A stretch of 64,000 nucleotides of DNA from Ovis canadensis (lineage: Eukaryota > Chordata > Mammalia > Artiodactyla > Bovidae): contig NC_091255.1 in the NCBI RefSeq assembly GCF_042477335.2, forward strand, positions 40,650,501 through 40,714,500, given 5' to 3'. The stretch's first letter is position 1. Every line of letters begins with the position of its first letter. Of this stretch, positions 36,034 through 47,400 are shown piece by piece. Under the pieces are notes generated by a model. That model ran no database searches. It was not told the DNA's origin and was given only the letters and a program-made list of their open reading frames with translations. Both the position numbers and the translations under genes were made by a program.

Positions 36034-36854
36034 TCTCCCCAGTTTTTCTTTTGAAAATGATTTAACTCCAGAGCACCCAGTGCCTGCTGAAGCCTGGGGA
36101 CATGTCCCCCTGCCTCCCCCCTCAACCTGTCAGCATCTGTCACCTCCTGGACTGTCAGCAGCTTTGCACTTTTCCTCCAGGCAGCATCCCTTCCCCCCCA
36201 AGCCCCCAGCAGCCCTTTCTGCCCTTTTCAAGTTGGCCACTTGAGTGCTTCCCTGGCCTCGGTGATGGGAAGTTGAGGCACTCAGCTAACCTCAGCCTAA
36301 CTCCCTCCCCTGCAGAACAGGCAGAGCAGTGGGCCTCTGAGCCCAGGAGGAAAGGCTAAGGGAGGGGCCTGGGCAGCCGAGCAGTCAGATCCCAAGAACC
36401 CAAGGGCATCCTTTCGTAAAAGAAGGCTTGTGATTTTTTGTTTGTTTTCTGAGTTTATTTTTTGTCATATATTTGCAAGGCAGGAAGTTGGAGATTTAGT
36501 CCCTTATGCTGCTTACAGGTTAAGATGTTCTACCTGTGTTCACAGATTAAGATGTCAGGGACAGACCCCAGGAGGAAAGGGTTTTCGTTCTTCCTGAGTG
36601 GTTGGGGAGGAAGGAGGCAGCAGAGAGAATGCAAAGGTGCCGTGACCCCAGCATCCCAGGAGGAGCCCTCGGCCCGGAGTCGCAGGGGAAGGCGAGGGTA
36701 CGGAAAGACTCGCGTGAGCATGGCGCACCAGCGCTGGTGGCCCAGGCTGAGGACACGAGGGTGCGTGACCCCGTCCTTCCCATGGAGGAAGCCACTGCCA
36801 CAGACAGGAAGAGGACAGACAGGATCTCAACCTTCTTCTTTTTCTTCTTTTTTT
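36034..36854. other. Intron, no feature recognised
   Basis: No gene or clear repeat. Ends in a T/C-rich run near 36830-36857. Confidence 0.5.
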
Positions 36855-36857
36855 AAG

Positions 36858-37235
36858 CAGTTTTAGGTACATTGCAAAATCAAGCAGAAAGGGCAGAGTT
36901 CTAGAAACCAAGCATGGGCATTCAAACTGAGGTTCTAGAACATTCCCATGTGCTTCCTGCTCCCCCTCAAGCACAGCCTCCCCTACCATCGACACCCCCC
37001 CGTCAGAGCAGTCCGCTGGTCACGACGAGCTCATACTGACACATCAGGCGTCATCATGCCAAGTCCACAGTTCACGGCAGGCTCCACCCTTGGTGAGCTG
37101 TGTTCTGTGGACTTGACGGTGTGACATGTTGCCATGTGTCCATCACGATGGTATCGTTCAGGGTGTTTTCACCCCTCTGTGCTCTGTTGCAGCGTCCCAC
37201 TCCCTGCATCCCTGGGATCCCAGGGCTTCTGAGTT
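36858..37235 (-). mobile_element. L1M 3' remnant
   Basis: Antisense old L1: 'AGCAGTTTTAGGTACATTGC', 'CCTCCCCTACCATCGACACC', 'GACATGTTGCCATGTGTCC', 'CACTCCCTGCATCCC'. Confidence 0.7.
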
Positions 37236-37476
37236 TTGCAGCTGATACTTGCAACTTAACAGCTATGTTTTTAAAATGGCGCTTTATTTGTTTAACCCTT
37301 CTAAGGTGGTGATATCCCTACTTCCCGCACCGATTTGGGACTGTGAGAGGAGGTTTGACTATTTACTATCTGTTTGCAGGGTGGGAGGAGAGACGTAACC
37401 TTCCTAGAGATGCTGATTATTCTGTTTGTAAAGGTTTCTCCTGGCCGCACTGTGAGCTTTTGAGCTCTCAGAGGCT

Positions 37477-37709
37477 GGATGTGGGCTTTGAAAGTGAAAG
37501 TGTTAGTCACTCAGTCGCTTCTGACTCTTCAGTGACCCTATGGATTGTAGCTTGCCAGGTTCCTCTGTCCATGAATTCTCGAGGCAAGAATACTGGAGTG
37601 GGTAGCCATTTCCTTCTCCCAGGGATCTTCCCAATTCAGGGATCGAACCCACGTCCCCCACAATGCAGGCGGATTCTTTGCCATTTGAGCCACCAGGATG
37701 TGGGCTTTG
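37477..37709 (-). mobile_element. Bov-tA SINE with perfect 14-bp target duplication
   Basis: Antisense Bov-tA body at 37491-37695, flanked by identical GGATGTGGGCTTTG at 37477-37490 and 37696-37709. The intact duplication suggests a fairly recent insertion. Confidence 0.93.
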
Positions 37710-38307
37710 GGAACAGCTAAAGATGATGTGGCATCATTGCTTCCTGGCCTGTCCTCCCCACCCTGAGCTTGACCTCAGGGTAGTTTATCAGAATTTGACC
37801 TCCTCCGTGGTACTGATTTACAGACCAGGAAGCCAAGGACGCAGGGATGTGGGAGTGGGGTGGGGGATGGGGACAAGCTAGTTAGGAGCCAGAACTGGAA
37901 GACAGTGACCCGGAAACAACTTGTAGCTTCTTCTTCTCTTAAAGCAACAGTAAATAGATCTGTGATGTCAAAATGTCTAAGTCTATTGACCATTTTCTCT
38001 TCTCAATCAATATTTCCATCCCAGTGGTATCAACACAAGGATTTGGGCAGCCTAGGGCCATTTGTAAAGGGATTTGCCTCATGCACAGAGTTCGATTTTC
38101 GATTTTGATGGAAAGGAGCAGTGCAAGAGAAAGAGTGAGGCATGATGGAACTGAGCTGGATCATGACTGTGAGGCTGGCTGTTAGACAATTCTGTGCATT
38201 TGTCCAAAGGCATAGAATTGGACAGAATGATGATTTGTGTCTATAGGTTAAAAAGTAGGTTCTAAAAAGGAAGAAAAAAGATCTTTATTGGAGGTCAGGA
38301 AACATGA
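37710..38307. other. Intron, no feature recognised
   Basis: Unique-looking DNA. Confidence 0.5.
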
Positions 38308-38519
38308 GACTATTTATTTATTTATTTTAATTGGAGTATAGCTGATTTACAACTAATTTATGTTTCAGGTGTGCAGCAAAGGGATTTAGTTATACATATA
38401 CCTGTCTCTATCTATTTAACTCTATTTCAGATTCTTTTCTCAAATAGATCATTATAGAATATTGAGTAGCATTCCCTGTGCTATCCAGCAGGTACTTATT
38501 TATCTATTTTATCTATACT
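38308..38519 (-). mobile_element. L1 3' end
   Basis: Antisense L1: 'AATTGGAGTATAGCTGATT', 'AAGGGATTTAGTTATAC', 'TGAGTAGCATTCCCTGTGC'. Confidence 0.82.
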
Positions 38520-38546
38520 AGTGTGTGTGTGTGTATATATATATAT
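38520..38546. repeat. (GT)n(AT)n microsatellite
   Basis: GT repeat passing into AT repeat at the end of the L1. Confidence 0.92.
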
Positions 38547-39596
38547 GGTGTTTCTGGAACCAAACAAAGAGATCATCCTCCCCTCTTTCTAGTTTTCGTC
38601 AGTCCCGCAGGGAGCGGGGCCCACCCCACCCCGTTGTGGCTTGCCGCTTTGTCTGCTCTCTGAAGTTCAAGTTCATTCCCTTCCATCATCTGTTTTGTGT
38701 CAGTGTCTCAGCATCTGTTTGGCTGTAGTGCGGTGGGTTACGCCCATCTCAATAATCTTCCTCTTTTTTCTTGCGTAACTTGCCAGTTCCAACAATAAGT
38801 TCACTTGCTGGACTCTGGGAGCCGACATGCCATCCACAGAAAGAAAAGAAGCAGAAAAAGAAAATTAGGGCAACATTGGCCGCTGAAGAACATCAGAATT
38901 ACAAGGCTTTTAGAACTTGTCTGGTTCATTCAAATTTCCTCCGCCTGTTGGCTTGAAGGTGTGTTTTTAAGAGTCTGCTTTCCGAGGTAACGCATAAGAG
39001 CCCCGTTGAGACGTGGGCTGTTCATTGTAAACACTGGGCTTCTCCAAAGCCCGTGACTGCCATGCCCCTCAGGAGGCTGAGTCCACAGGTCGGCTCTCAG
39101 CTACTCCTGAGTCTGGCGAAGGCACAGGTGCAGGTGAGCGCCCAGACCTGGGGCTGAGATTCTACATCCTCAAACCTGACTCTAGACATCCTCCTGGTTC
39201 ACCTGCCACAAGCCTGTGAAAGAGGAAACGGCCCAGTGGTCGTTTTGACCTCAATTCATCTTAGTTTCATGAGCTTTTCAAAAATGAAGAGACCTTAGTT
39301 TCATTTTAAGCCATGAATTTGGCAAAAGCATAAATCGGATGATTCGAGGCTTGTACCATTCTTCACCTGTTTGTTTTTTCCTTTCCTCTGTTTATGTTGA
39401 TGTTATCTAACTTCAGATGATGAAAGAGTTAGATGCGCCTTAGTCTGTCATCACTCGGGTTTCTTCTAGTTCTTTCAGAGTGCCTCATTTTGTTTCAGTG
39501 AGAGCCTGATTTGTGTTTGATGATTAGCTCGGTGTAGTGTGTGTGTGTGTCGGGAGGGGGGGGCATCTCTATGCATCTGCATACATGCATGTCTTT
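38547..39596. other. Intron, no feature recognised
   Basis: No gene or clear repeat. A short GT run with a G-rich end lies at 39533-39565. Confidence 0.5.
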
Positions 39597-39745
39597 GTTG
39601 TTGTTTAGTTGCTCAGTCGTGTCTGACTCTTTGTGACCCCCATGGACTGTAGCCTGCCAGCCTCCTTTGTCCAGGGGATCTTCCTGACCTTGGGATCGAA
39701 CCTGTGTCTCACACATGGGCAGGTGGGGCAGCACCTTCTCTTTGG
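39597..39745 (-). mobile_element. Bov-tA SINE, internally shortened
   Basis: Antisense: 'GCTCAGTCGTGTCTGACTC', 'GACTGTAGCCTGCCAGCC', then 'GGGATCTTCCTGACC'. The 'AAGAATACTGGAGTG' block is missing. Confidence 0.82.
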
Positions 39746-41837
39746 GGCCTGGTCTGCTTTGGCGGGGAGGATATGACCCCGAGTTCTCTAGACTTCACTC
39801 CAAGAATTTGGTTCAAATCCTGCCTTGGATTAGCTGAACAGCTTTTGTTCTGTTAAAAATATTGTTTTCTTGATTTTTTTTCCACCATGGGGGGCCTCCA
39901 TTACCACCCAGCACCATGCCCCCCGACATAGTTGCACAGGGCATCCGCAGAATAAGGGGCTGAAGTGCAGGGCAGCTGCCAGGCTCATGGATGCCCCAGG
40001 GTGACAACTTCCAGCCTGGCTGCAGGTTGGCATCATCAGAGAGATTCCCCTGTCAGGGCCCCACCCACAGGGGCCTGATTCTATGGGTCTAGGGCGGGGC
40101 CCGGGCATCCAGTCCCTCGGCAACAAGGCTGAATCCCACCACCGCAGAGGGGCCCATTGCTTTCTTTTGAGTTTCCTGAAACATGTTGAAAGCCTGAAAT
40201 ACCTGCTGCAAATCCTCCAGTTTCCCAGGTTCCTGCTCCGTGGTCCAGGTCTTTGAGGGCCCTGGTGCTCCCAGACTGGTCATCCCCAGGCCTGAATGTC
40301 ATGGGTGTCACCTGAAACCTCTGCTTAGCATCTCTTCTTCTTGTCCTGAGGATGGGTGGGTGAGAGCATGCATCTTCCTGAGACTTGCCCCAGAGAGACC
40401 TCCAGGTCCACTGGCTTCATAAGCAGCCTGGGTAATGGGTGTCAGGTGTGGAAGAGTGTCCCTTCCTGCCCACGAGGTGGAGTGGGGAGGATGGGGCGGG
40501 TGGCGGGGGCGCGGCCTCTGGCAGGAGGAACTACTGTTCCATCCTGTCTTGAACCCCCAGCCTTATCCTATGCAGTTAATAGCAAGCGTGTGTGAGCCTA
40601 AGACATCTATTGTTTGGAAATCTGACTCATCTTTGAACAATTGTGATCGTAGTCATGTGATTCTAGCCCTGGAATACCTATTATTAAGATGCTAATCTCC
40701 AAATGAGAAGAAGAAATACAGATATCTCTTTAAAGAAAGGACAGGTGTGTAGCTCTTTGTACATTTCATCATAGTAGGAAAAACTCAGAAGGCTGGGTGG
40801 AGGAGGTGTGGTGATGTGGGTATCAGAGGGCCCAACTCTCGGCCTACTGGCAGTGGGTGACCCTCCCCGTCAGCCCCAGCTCCCTCCTCAGTAGGTTGGG
40901 GCTGGCAGTGCCCCCTCGAAGGCTTGTGCATGAGGGATTAGGTGAGGCGCAGTATGTGAAAGTTTCTCTGAGAGCCCCAAAGCGCCGCCTAGATTATTAG
41001 CTGCGGCTATCAGTTTGAGAAACTGGCTTTCCTAATGAGCTGCTCAATTTAACTGCAATCCACCTGCTGGCTTGCGAGGCCCGCCTGTGGCTGTAGCCAC
41101 CACCGGCGGGGTCACTGGGGTGAGCTGCAGGGCCCATGTTAGGGGGGTCACCCTCGGCCATATCTCCATCTTTTCTTCTCGGAGCCACTGCTGTGCCCAG
41201 AGAGGTTCTGAGTGTCCGGACAGAAGAGCCTGGCCAGTGAAGGATGGGAGTGGTAGGAAGCTGGGCCCAGGAAGTGAATGGAGAAGGGCTTCACTCCAGG
41301 ACCAGGGGTGCCGGGAGGCAGAGGGGGTGGAGGGTGACAGAAGAGCTGACAGAGGCAAGAACAGGGTCTTGCCTCTAACTGCCCAGAAGGGTCAACAGCA
41401 CACTTCTTGGGCCATGCTGGGGAGGTGCCCCACTCTGTCTGAGCCCAGGGCTCGGGACCAGGGGAGAGGAGGAAAAATAATTTTCCCTCCTCCCTTCCAG
41501 GTTCTTAGCTGAGACACCCCCACCCCAACCCAGTTCCCTGTAATAAAAGATAGTCAACAGAAGAAAAACAAACAATTTTAATAACATGTGTCCCTCCTGT
41601 GTACAAGGGAGATGCCCAGGAAACCTGAGCAAGTCTTGGAAACAGCCCAAGCCTCCATCTTAAATGTCATCTCCAGCTGGAGACAAAAGGTTTTTAGAAG
41701 GGGGAGGCCAGTTCTGGGAGGTGGCGGGGAAAAGTCCAGTAGATAAGGGCACAGCTGTTGGGCAGACTTAACTCCATGGATACGAGATTCTAGAGATATA
41801 GCCAGTCTTCTCCTCCTGGTACAGACAGGAAGACACT
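39746..41837. other. Intron, no feature recognised
   Basis: Two kilobases of GC-moderate unique-looking DNA without a gene or confident repeat. Confidence 0.5.
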
Positions 41838-42027
41838 CTTGTTATTCAGTTGCTCAGTCGTGTCTGACTCTGTGACCCCGTGGACTGCAGCACGCCAGGC
41901 TTCCCTGTCCTTCACTGTCTCTCGGAATTTGCTCAGACTCATGTCCACTGAGTCTATGATGCCATGCAACCATCTTATCCTCTGTTACCCTCTTCTCCTC
42001 CTGCTTTCAATCTTTCCCAGCATTTCC
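41838..42027 (-). mobile_element. BovB 3'-end fragment
   Basis: Antisense BovB: 'TTGCTCAGTCGTGTCTGAC', 'GCAGCACGCCAGGCTTCCC', 'CTTTCAATCTTTCCCAGC'. Confidence 0.85.
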
Positions 42028-43565
42028 CTTATAAATATAAATGTCTCTTACTAAAAGTTAGCATTCACTGGTTTTCAGAGCTTTTCAATGTCCATTGTTT
42101 CTTAAAAATAATCAGCCTAAAATAATCCTTAACCCAAAGAGACATATTTCTTGTGGCTTATTCTACTCCCCTCCCCCTGCCACAGAAATGCACCTGGAAA
42201 CCCATGGAGAAGACTCAGGGAGCACCTGCTGAAATGATGGAGAATCCCGTAGCGTATTCACCCATTAGCTGCTCTGTGTCCACACCACGCACGCCCAGGG
42301 GAAGGTGGCTGTGGAGCCTGCAGTGAACAGGGACTGAGACTCGGTGTCAGCAGTTCCCCAGCTGTTATTGATAAACAGAGAAAGTCTTAAGACCCTGAGT
42401 GCTTGTTGACATCTGTGTGCAACTTCTGGACTGCCCTAGGGAGACGGGGTCCTTTGGAGCCTATACTGCAGCGTGGTAGGGGGTCACCCAAGAATCTGAC
42501 CCCGGTCCAAGGATGCATTATGGCTGAGTAGGCTGTGCCTTTGGACTGTAAGAGGGTGAGCATTTCCTGTTCCTTTTCTGTTCATCCTGGTATGGGCTCT
42601 CTCACTTGGCCATTTTGCTCCGTGATCGCCAGGCCCTTGTCTAGGGTTGTCGAGGGGATGCATGCAGCAAGGGCTCAGAGGTGGTTCTGGAGCCCAGGTG
42701 GGCAGAGAGCCACGTCCACTCTTCCTGAAGCTTTGCTTGTCCCAGGGGCATCCCCATGGCTCCTCTGCAGGTGAACCAAGGGAGTGACCAGTCCCTGCAT
42801 GCAAGCCTTGCCTCCTTGCACCCTTTCCCTGACGCTGTCAACAGCAGGGAACTGACAACCTTTCTTTGGCACCGATTAGCTCCCAGGCTCGGTCCCAAGG
42901 AGAAACCCTGGGTGGTGGACATCATCCTTTATCTCACGGACCAGTTGAGAAAATGGAGACATGGACAGGTGAGGGGCACACACCTCAGTCCACGGGGTGC
43001 TGAGAGTCAGACCAGGGGCTGGACTTCAGTGCCTGTGCTTGGTCACTCAGACCCTCTGCAGACAGACCCCAAACCTGCCCCATGTGCATGGCCCTGGAGA
43101 ACGTGGCGGGTGGGGTTTTCTTCAGTCATAGGGATAGCACTTGGATTTTGACTATTGAACCCTTTCTTGTAGACTCGGTTTAGATGTAGGTGGCTGAACA
43201 CAGGGAAAAAATTCGGACTTAATCAGACCCGACCTGCTTTTGAGGGAAATGCAGAATAAGCTGAGAGCCGGGCCCTCTTTAATCCTCCATCGAATTAGCC
43301 TGATGACAGGGCTACCTTCAGCTAAGTGGTAAATGGGCAAAGTGGGTCAATCCAGCTTTAGCTTAAGCTGGGGCTGGTTGCAGGGTTGTGCGGCCACCCC
43401 CCATCAGGGAGAAGCCTGCTTCTTCTAATTTGCTGTGAAGGAGGAGTCTGTTGCCCTTTCTTGCTCCTGTGATAGAGTTTATATTGTCATTTCTATAAAC
43501 ATCTCTGTAAAGCAATTTTGGTCTCAGTAGTTGAGGGACGGCTTGAAGCTGGGCGTTTAGAATAT
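42028..43565. other. Intron, no feature recognised
   Basis: Unique-looking DNA. No coding similarity. Confidence 0.5.
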
Positions 43566-43672
43566 ACGGTGTTAGTTGCTCAGTCACGTCTGACCCTTTG
43601 TGACCCCATAGACTGCAGCCTGCCAGACTTTCCTGTCCTCCACTATCTCCTGGAGTTTGCTCAAGTTCTGCC
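43566..43672 (-). mobile_element. BovB 3'-end fragment
   Basis: Antisense: 'GTTAGTTGCTCAGTCACG', 'GACTGCAGCCTGCCAGAC', 'CTGGAGTTTGCTCAAG'. Confidence 0.8.
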
Positions 43673-43735
43673 TGTGTGGTTACATTTAAATCATGTGGCA
43701 ATAAATAAATATCATACAAGTCTCTCTCTCCCTTT

Positions 43736-43888
43736 AAAAATATTCATTTATTAACTTATTTATTTTGGCTGTACCGGGTCTTAGTTGTGGCATGTGGACC
43801 CTTCATTTCCTGACCAGGGATCAAGCCCAGGACCCTGCATTGGCAGCGAGGAGTGAGTCTTAGCCCCTGGACCACTAGGGAAGTCCCT
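43736..43888 (-). mobile_element. CHR-like SINE
   Basis: Antisense: 'TTATTTATTTTGGCTG', 'CTTAGTTGTGGCATGTGG', 'CTGACCAGGGATCAAGCCC', ending 'CTAGGGAAGTCCC'. Confidence 0.85.
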
Positions 43889-43897
43889 GTCTCTTTT

Positions 43898-44095
43898 TAA
43901 ATTATTTATTTTTATTTGGAGGATAATTGCTTTACAATATTGTGTTGGTTTCTGCCATGTATCAACATGAATCAACTATAGGCATTCACACGTCCCTTCC
44001 CTCTTGAACCTCCCTCCCACCTCCCACCCCATCCCACCCCTCTAGGTTGTCACAGAGCACTGAGTTTGAGCTCCCTGCATCATACACCAGGGATC
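43898..44095 (-). mobile_element. Ruminant L1 3' end
   Basis: Antisense: 'GGAGGATAATTGCTTTAC', 'TTGGTTTCTGCCATGTATC', 'AGCACTGAGTTTGAGCTCCC'. Confidence 0.82.
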
Positions 44096-44756
44096 TATAA
44101 AAATAGATTTCCACCAGCTAGCTATAAAATGGAATCTGAAGTAGTTTTGGAGGCTTCTAGAGTTGTGTCTCAGCAAATTCTCTCTTCGCATCAGTTTATA
44201 CTTCATCTGACTCCTCCCGATTTTTTGGCAGCTATGTGCCTCGAGGCCTTCAGGGATGTCTTTCACAGTGAAGGCGTTTGGTCAGTGGTCACTGTGGCGA
44301 TGCTAGTACACCCTGACTGGCTCAGGGGACATTTTCCTTCTTGTGTCTACCAGGCTTTTGTCCCAGCGTGGTAAGCAGAGCAAGGCAGGAAAGCGAGGAC
44401 ACGTGGACACCAAAATCTCTGGGCACTCCAGGTGATATTATTTTGAAAGGCACGTATCCAGAGGCCAGAGGTCTCTGTGTTCTGAAGTCAGATATTCTGG
44501 GCCATCTAAAAGCTGGATACCCCCCAAAATAAGGGAGAGGTGACACTGGGGAGATCTCAGAGGCCGAATCTTACTCCTTCTACCCTAAATTAAAGTGCCT
44601 TCCCATCTTAGGTGGAGAGCAGCTGGCCTCCAACCTTCAGATGGGACGTACCTATATCTCTTAGCTCTGAAATTCAACTTGCATTTTTTTTTAACGTTTC
44701 TACAAACTGAAATTAGATGGAGCCAGGATTAAAAGTGCTGACATTGCCACTCGGTG
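44096..44756. other. Intron, no feature recognised
   Basis: Unique-looking DNA between two L1 ends. Confidence 0.5.
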
Positions 44757-44949
44757 CTCTGTGATGACCTAGAGGGGTGGGATGGTGGGAAGAGTGGGAA
44801 GGAGTCTCAGAGGGAGGGAATATATGGATACATATGGCTGATTCACGGGTGTTGTACAGCAGAAATTAACGTATTGTAAAGCAGTTAACCTCCAATTAAA
44901 AAAAAAAAAAAAACAGAAAAAAAAAGGCAAGAATAGAGAAAAAAAAAGT
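44757..44949 (+). mobile_element. Ruminant L1 3' end with A-rich tail, next to exon 2
   Basis: Sense L1 3' UTR: 'GTGATGACCTAGAGGGGTGG', 'ATGGCTGATTCACGGGTG', 'TTGTACAGCAGAAATTAACG', then an A-rich tail interrupted by CAG, GGCAAG and TAGAG. The tail ends about 70 nt before the exon 2 acceptor. Confidence 0.87.
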
Positions 44950-45018
44950 ATCGCTATTGAGACGTGTGGCCAAAGAGCTGTGGCCTCTGACCCGCCCTGG
45001 TCTGTTTGCTCCTCGCAG

Positions 45019-45637
45019 GGACCTGATGCCGAGGACCCTGGACGGCCAGATCACCATGGAGAAGACGCCCAGCTACTTCGTGACGCGCGAGGCGCCCGCG
45101 CGCATCTCGGCCATGTCCAAGGACACCAGGCTCCTGGTGGTGGTCCGGGACCCGGTGACGCGGGCCGTGTCGGACTACACGCAGACGCTCTCCAAGCGGC
45201 CCGACATCCCCAGCTTCGAGAGCCTGGCCTTCCGGAACCGCTCGGCGGGCCTGGTGGACCGCTCGTGGAGCGCCATCCAGATCGGCCTGTACGCCGAGCA
45301 CCTGGAGCGCTGGCTGCGCCACTTCCCCGCCCGCCAGATGCTCTTCGTGAGCGGCGAGCGCCTGGTGCGCGACCCGGCCGGCGAGCTGGGCCGCGTGCAG
45401 GACTTCCTGGGCCTCAAGCGCATCATCTCGGACAAGCACTTCTACTTCAACCAGACCAAGGGCTTCCCCTGCCTCAAGAAGGCGGAGGGCAGCGGCCGCC
45501 CCCACTGCCTGGGCAAGACCAAGGGCAGACCGCACCCCGAGATCGACGCGCAGGTGCTGCGGCAGCTGCGGGATTTCTACCGGCCCTTCAACCGCAAGTT
45601 CTACCAGATGACGGGCCACGACTTCGGCTGGGACTGA
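45019..45637 (+). CDS. HS3ST3B1: HS3ST3B1 coding exon 2: rest of the sulfotransferase domain and stop
   Basis: Completes the split Arg183 codon and encodes residues 184-388, ending in HDFGWD and TGA (45635-45637). The 3'-phosphate site [14 protein letters not shown] is at 223-236. The cysteine pair C334 and C346 brackets the loop [10 protein letters not shown]...PHCLG and should form the family disulfide. N-glycosylation sequons are visible at N256 (NRS) and N327 (NQT). The acceptor is CTCCTCGCAG/GG, with a plausible branch point CTCTGAC (44985-44991) 28 nt upstream. Of 205 whole codons only two end in A or T (Arg353 AGA, Asp368 GAT), an extreme GC3. From memory, human 3B1 differs at about two dozen positions here, many of them Ile/Lys/Thr replaced by Val/Leu/Arg/Ala. 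No frameshift or missing catalytic residue is seen. Confidence 0.96.
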
Positions 45638-46321
45638 TGGCACCCTCTTGGGCGTAGGAAATATTGAGAGAGATTATATGTATGTAAAATGTACAGAAAT
45701 CTATTTTATAATAATTTATTTTTAATTCATAAGCAATTAATTCACTAAGCTGCCTAGCCACACTCTTTTAGAGAGTCACATAATCTGTTAACATTCCAAA
45801 GTGTTTTCTAATATTTTCTTGTCCTCGAAATGGATGGTGCTTCCATTTTTTTTCCCCCTCCTTTGAGTTTCCTTTCTACCCATTGTATTTAAAGAAAAGC
45901 ACAACTTGAGATTTTTGTTGTTACGGGTATGCAGCCTTCGATCGCTGTCTGGGTGCATTTGTCATCTCCTTGTTCTGAAACTCCGGTTTCCCTGGCTGCC
46001 TGGCCACCTCTGGAAGCTCTGAAGAGACAGACTGCCACGTGGCAGCTTCCTCGGCCACTTTCTGACACGTCCAAGGGCGCAGACTCCAGACCACAGTGCT
46101 AGGTCTGCCCCACCCCCCACCACCACACACACATCCCCTCAAGTCCGCTCAGCACCGGGGAGAATCGCTACTTTGGCAGGGACATCAATGTCCTCTTAGA
46201 GCCTGCTGGTGAGGGGTCAAGTTTACGGACTTTAGCTTTTGATTTTGAAGGCTGCCCCCTTGCCTCCTCTTCTGCCCCATCCCCAGTTCATCAACCAGCT
46301 TGAAGTGTATGCAAATGTCAG

Positions 46322-46341
46322 CCCCCCCCCCCCGCCCCCCC
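46322..46341. repeat. C-rich run (C12 G C7)
   Basis: Near-homopolymer run inside the probable 3' UTR. Prone to length variation. Confidence 0.95.
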
Positions 46342-46375
46342 TTTCCCAGGTCCTGTGCTTGGCTGCTGCTTTAGA

Positions 46376-46381
46376 AATAAA
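46376..46381 (+). promoter_or_regulatory. AATAAA, possible proximal poly(A) signal
   Basis: Hexamer in TAGAAATAAAGATG about 740 nt after the stop. It would give a short 3' UTR form. There is a TG-containing stretch downstream but no strong GT-rich block. Confidence 0.35.
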
Positions 46382-47394
46382 GATGTTCCCTTCTAATCTG
46401 CATGTGAGTGCATCATGCTCCGTTCTCAGGCAGACAGTTTCTGCCTTGACACACCAAAGAACCCTGCCCTGCCCCCGGCTAGCAGAACGACCAGCACGAA
46501 CCAGGGGTGCCGGGTGTCGAGACCTGAAGGGGTCAGGTGCCTCCCCTCCTGACTCCACCAAGATGCCAGGACCAGCCCGCGTTTGGGGTCTGGAATTCCT
46601 CCCCTTGGATTTTCTAGCTCATCTCAGACAACACGGTCTGTAGCCAACAGCCAGATAGAACCAGGAGTGGCTCTTATAAAAAGAGACTGGGAACGCTGGC
46701 CCCGTGTTGCCTTGTGACACTTGAGCCTGGGCTGTCTCTTCTAGCCAGGCCCTGGCAGGAGAGGTACCAGCCTTGTAGCTGCTGATGCGGAATGCTCTCC
46801 TCTACTTCTCTCTGGAGGGAGCGGTGGGGTGGGAAGGCCGGGGGAGTCATTTGATGCTGATCAGCTCTTGGGTAACCGTATAGCAATATGACATAATAAT
46901 AGTGTCTTCACTTGATCCTCAGTTTTCTAACCCAGAATGGGAATTGTCATTTGCATTATACTTTCATCAAGGAATATATGGGAAGATGTTGTCAACCTGG
47001 TTGGGTTACAGTCGTTACAAAGGACACTTTTGTCTGTTCTATGCGATAACTCGCTCACTAGAGAAACAAAATACTGGTCTTTAAGGGATGTCTTGTGGAT
47101 AAGCTGGTTTGTCTTTGCCCACGTAGCTAGTTTGTGCTTAGCAGCAAAACTGTCATCCTGTAGGTTGGGTGTAGGAGGGTGGACACGGGGTGGGGGCAGG
47201 GAGCTACGCATTCCTGAGATGCTGTAATCATTCCCTAGCTTTGTTACTGCCTCTACCAAGCCGAGGTGAACCTGCACTTAGGGGAACACCCATAACCACG
47301 GGGTGGTTCTCCCTTCTTGCTGCTTGGGTGTCAGAGACATCCTCATAAGGGTGCTGACTGATCATACATTTCTCCAGTCAGAAAGCTAATTAGA

Positions 47395-47400
47395 AATAAA
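47395..47400 (+). promoter_or_regulatory. AATAAA, possible proximal poly(A) signal
   Basis: Hexamer in AGAAATAAACC. The downstream context is less clearly GT rich than at 48808, so use is uncertain. Confidence 0.3.

Noticed and set aside
44954..45643. 229-codon antisense and 225-codon +2 frames over exon 2
   Set aside because: Both are shadows of an exon with near-total GC3. The + frame matching the sulfotransferase family is the real one.
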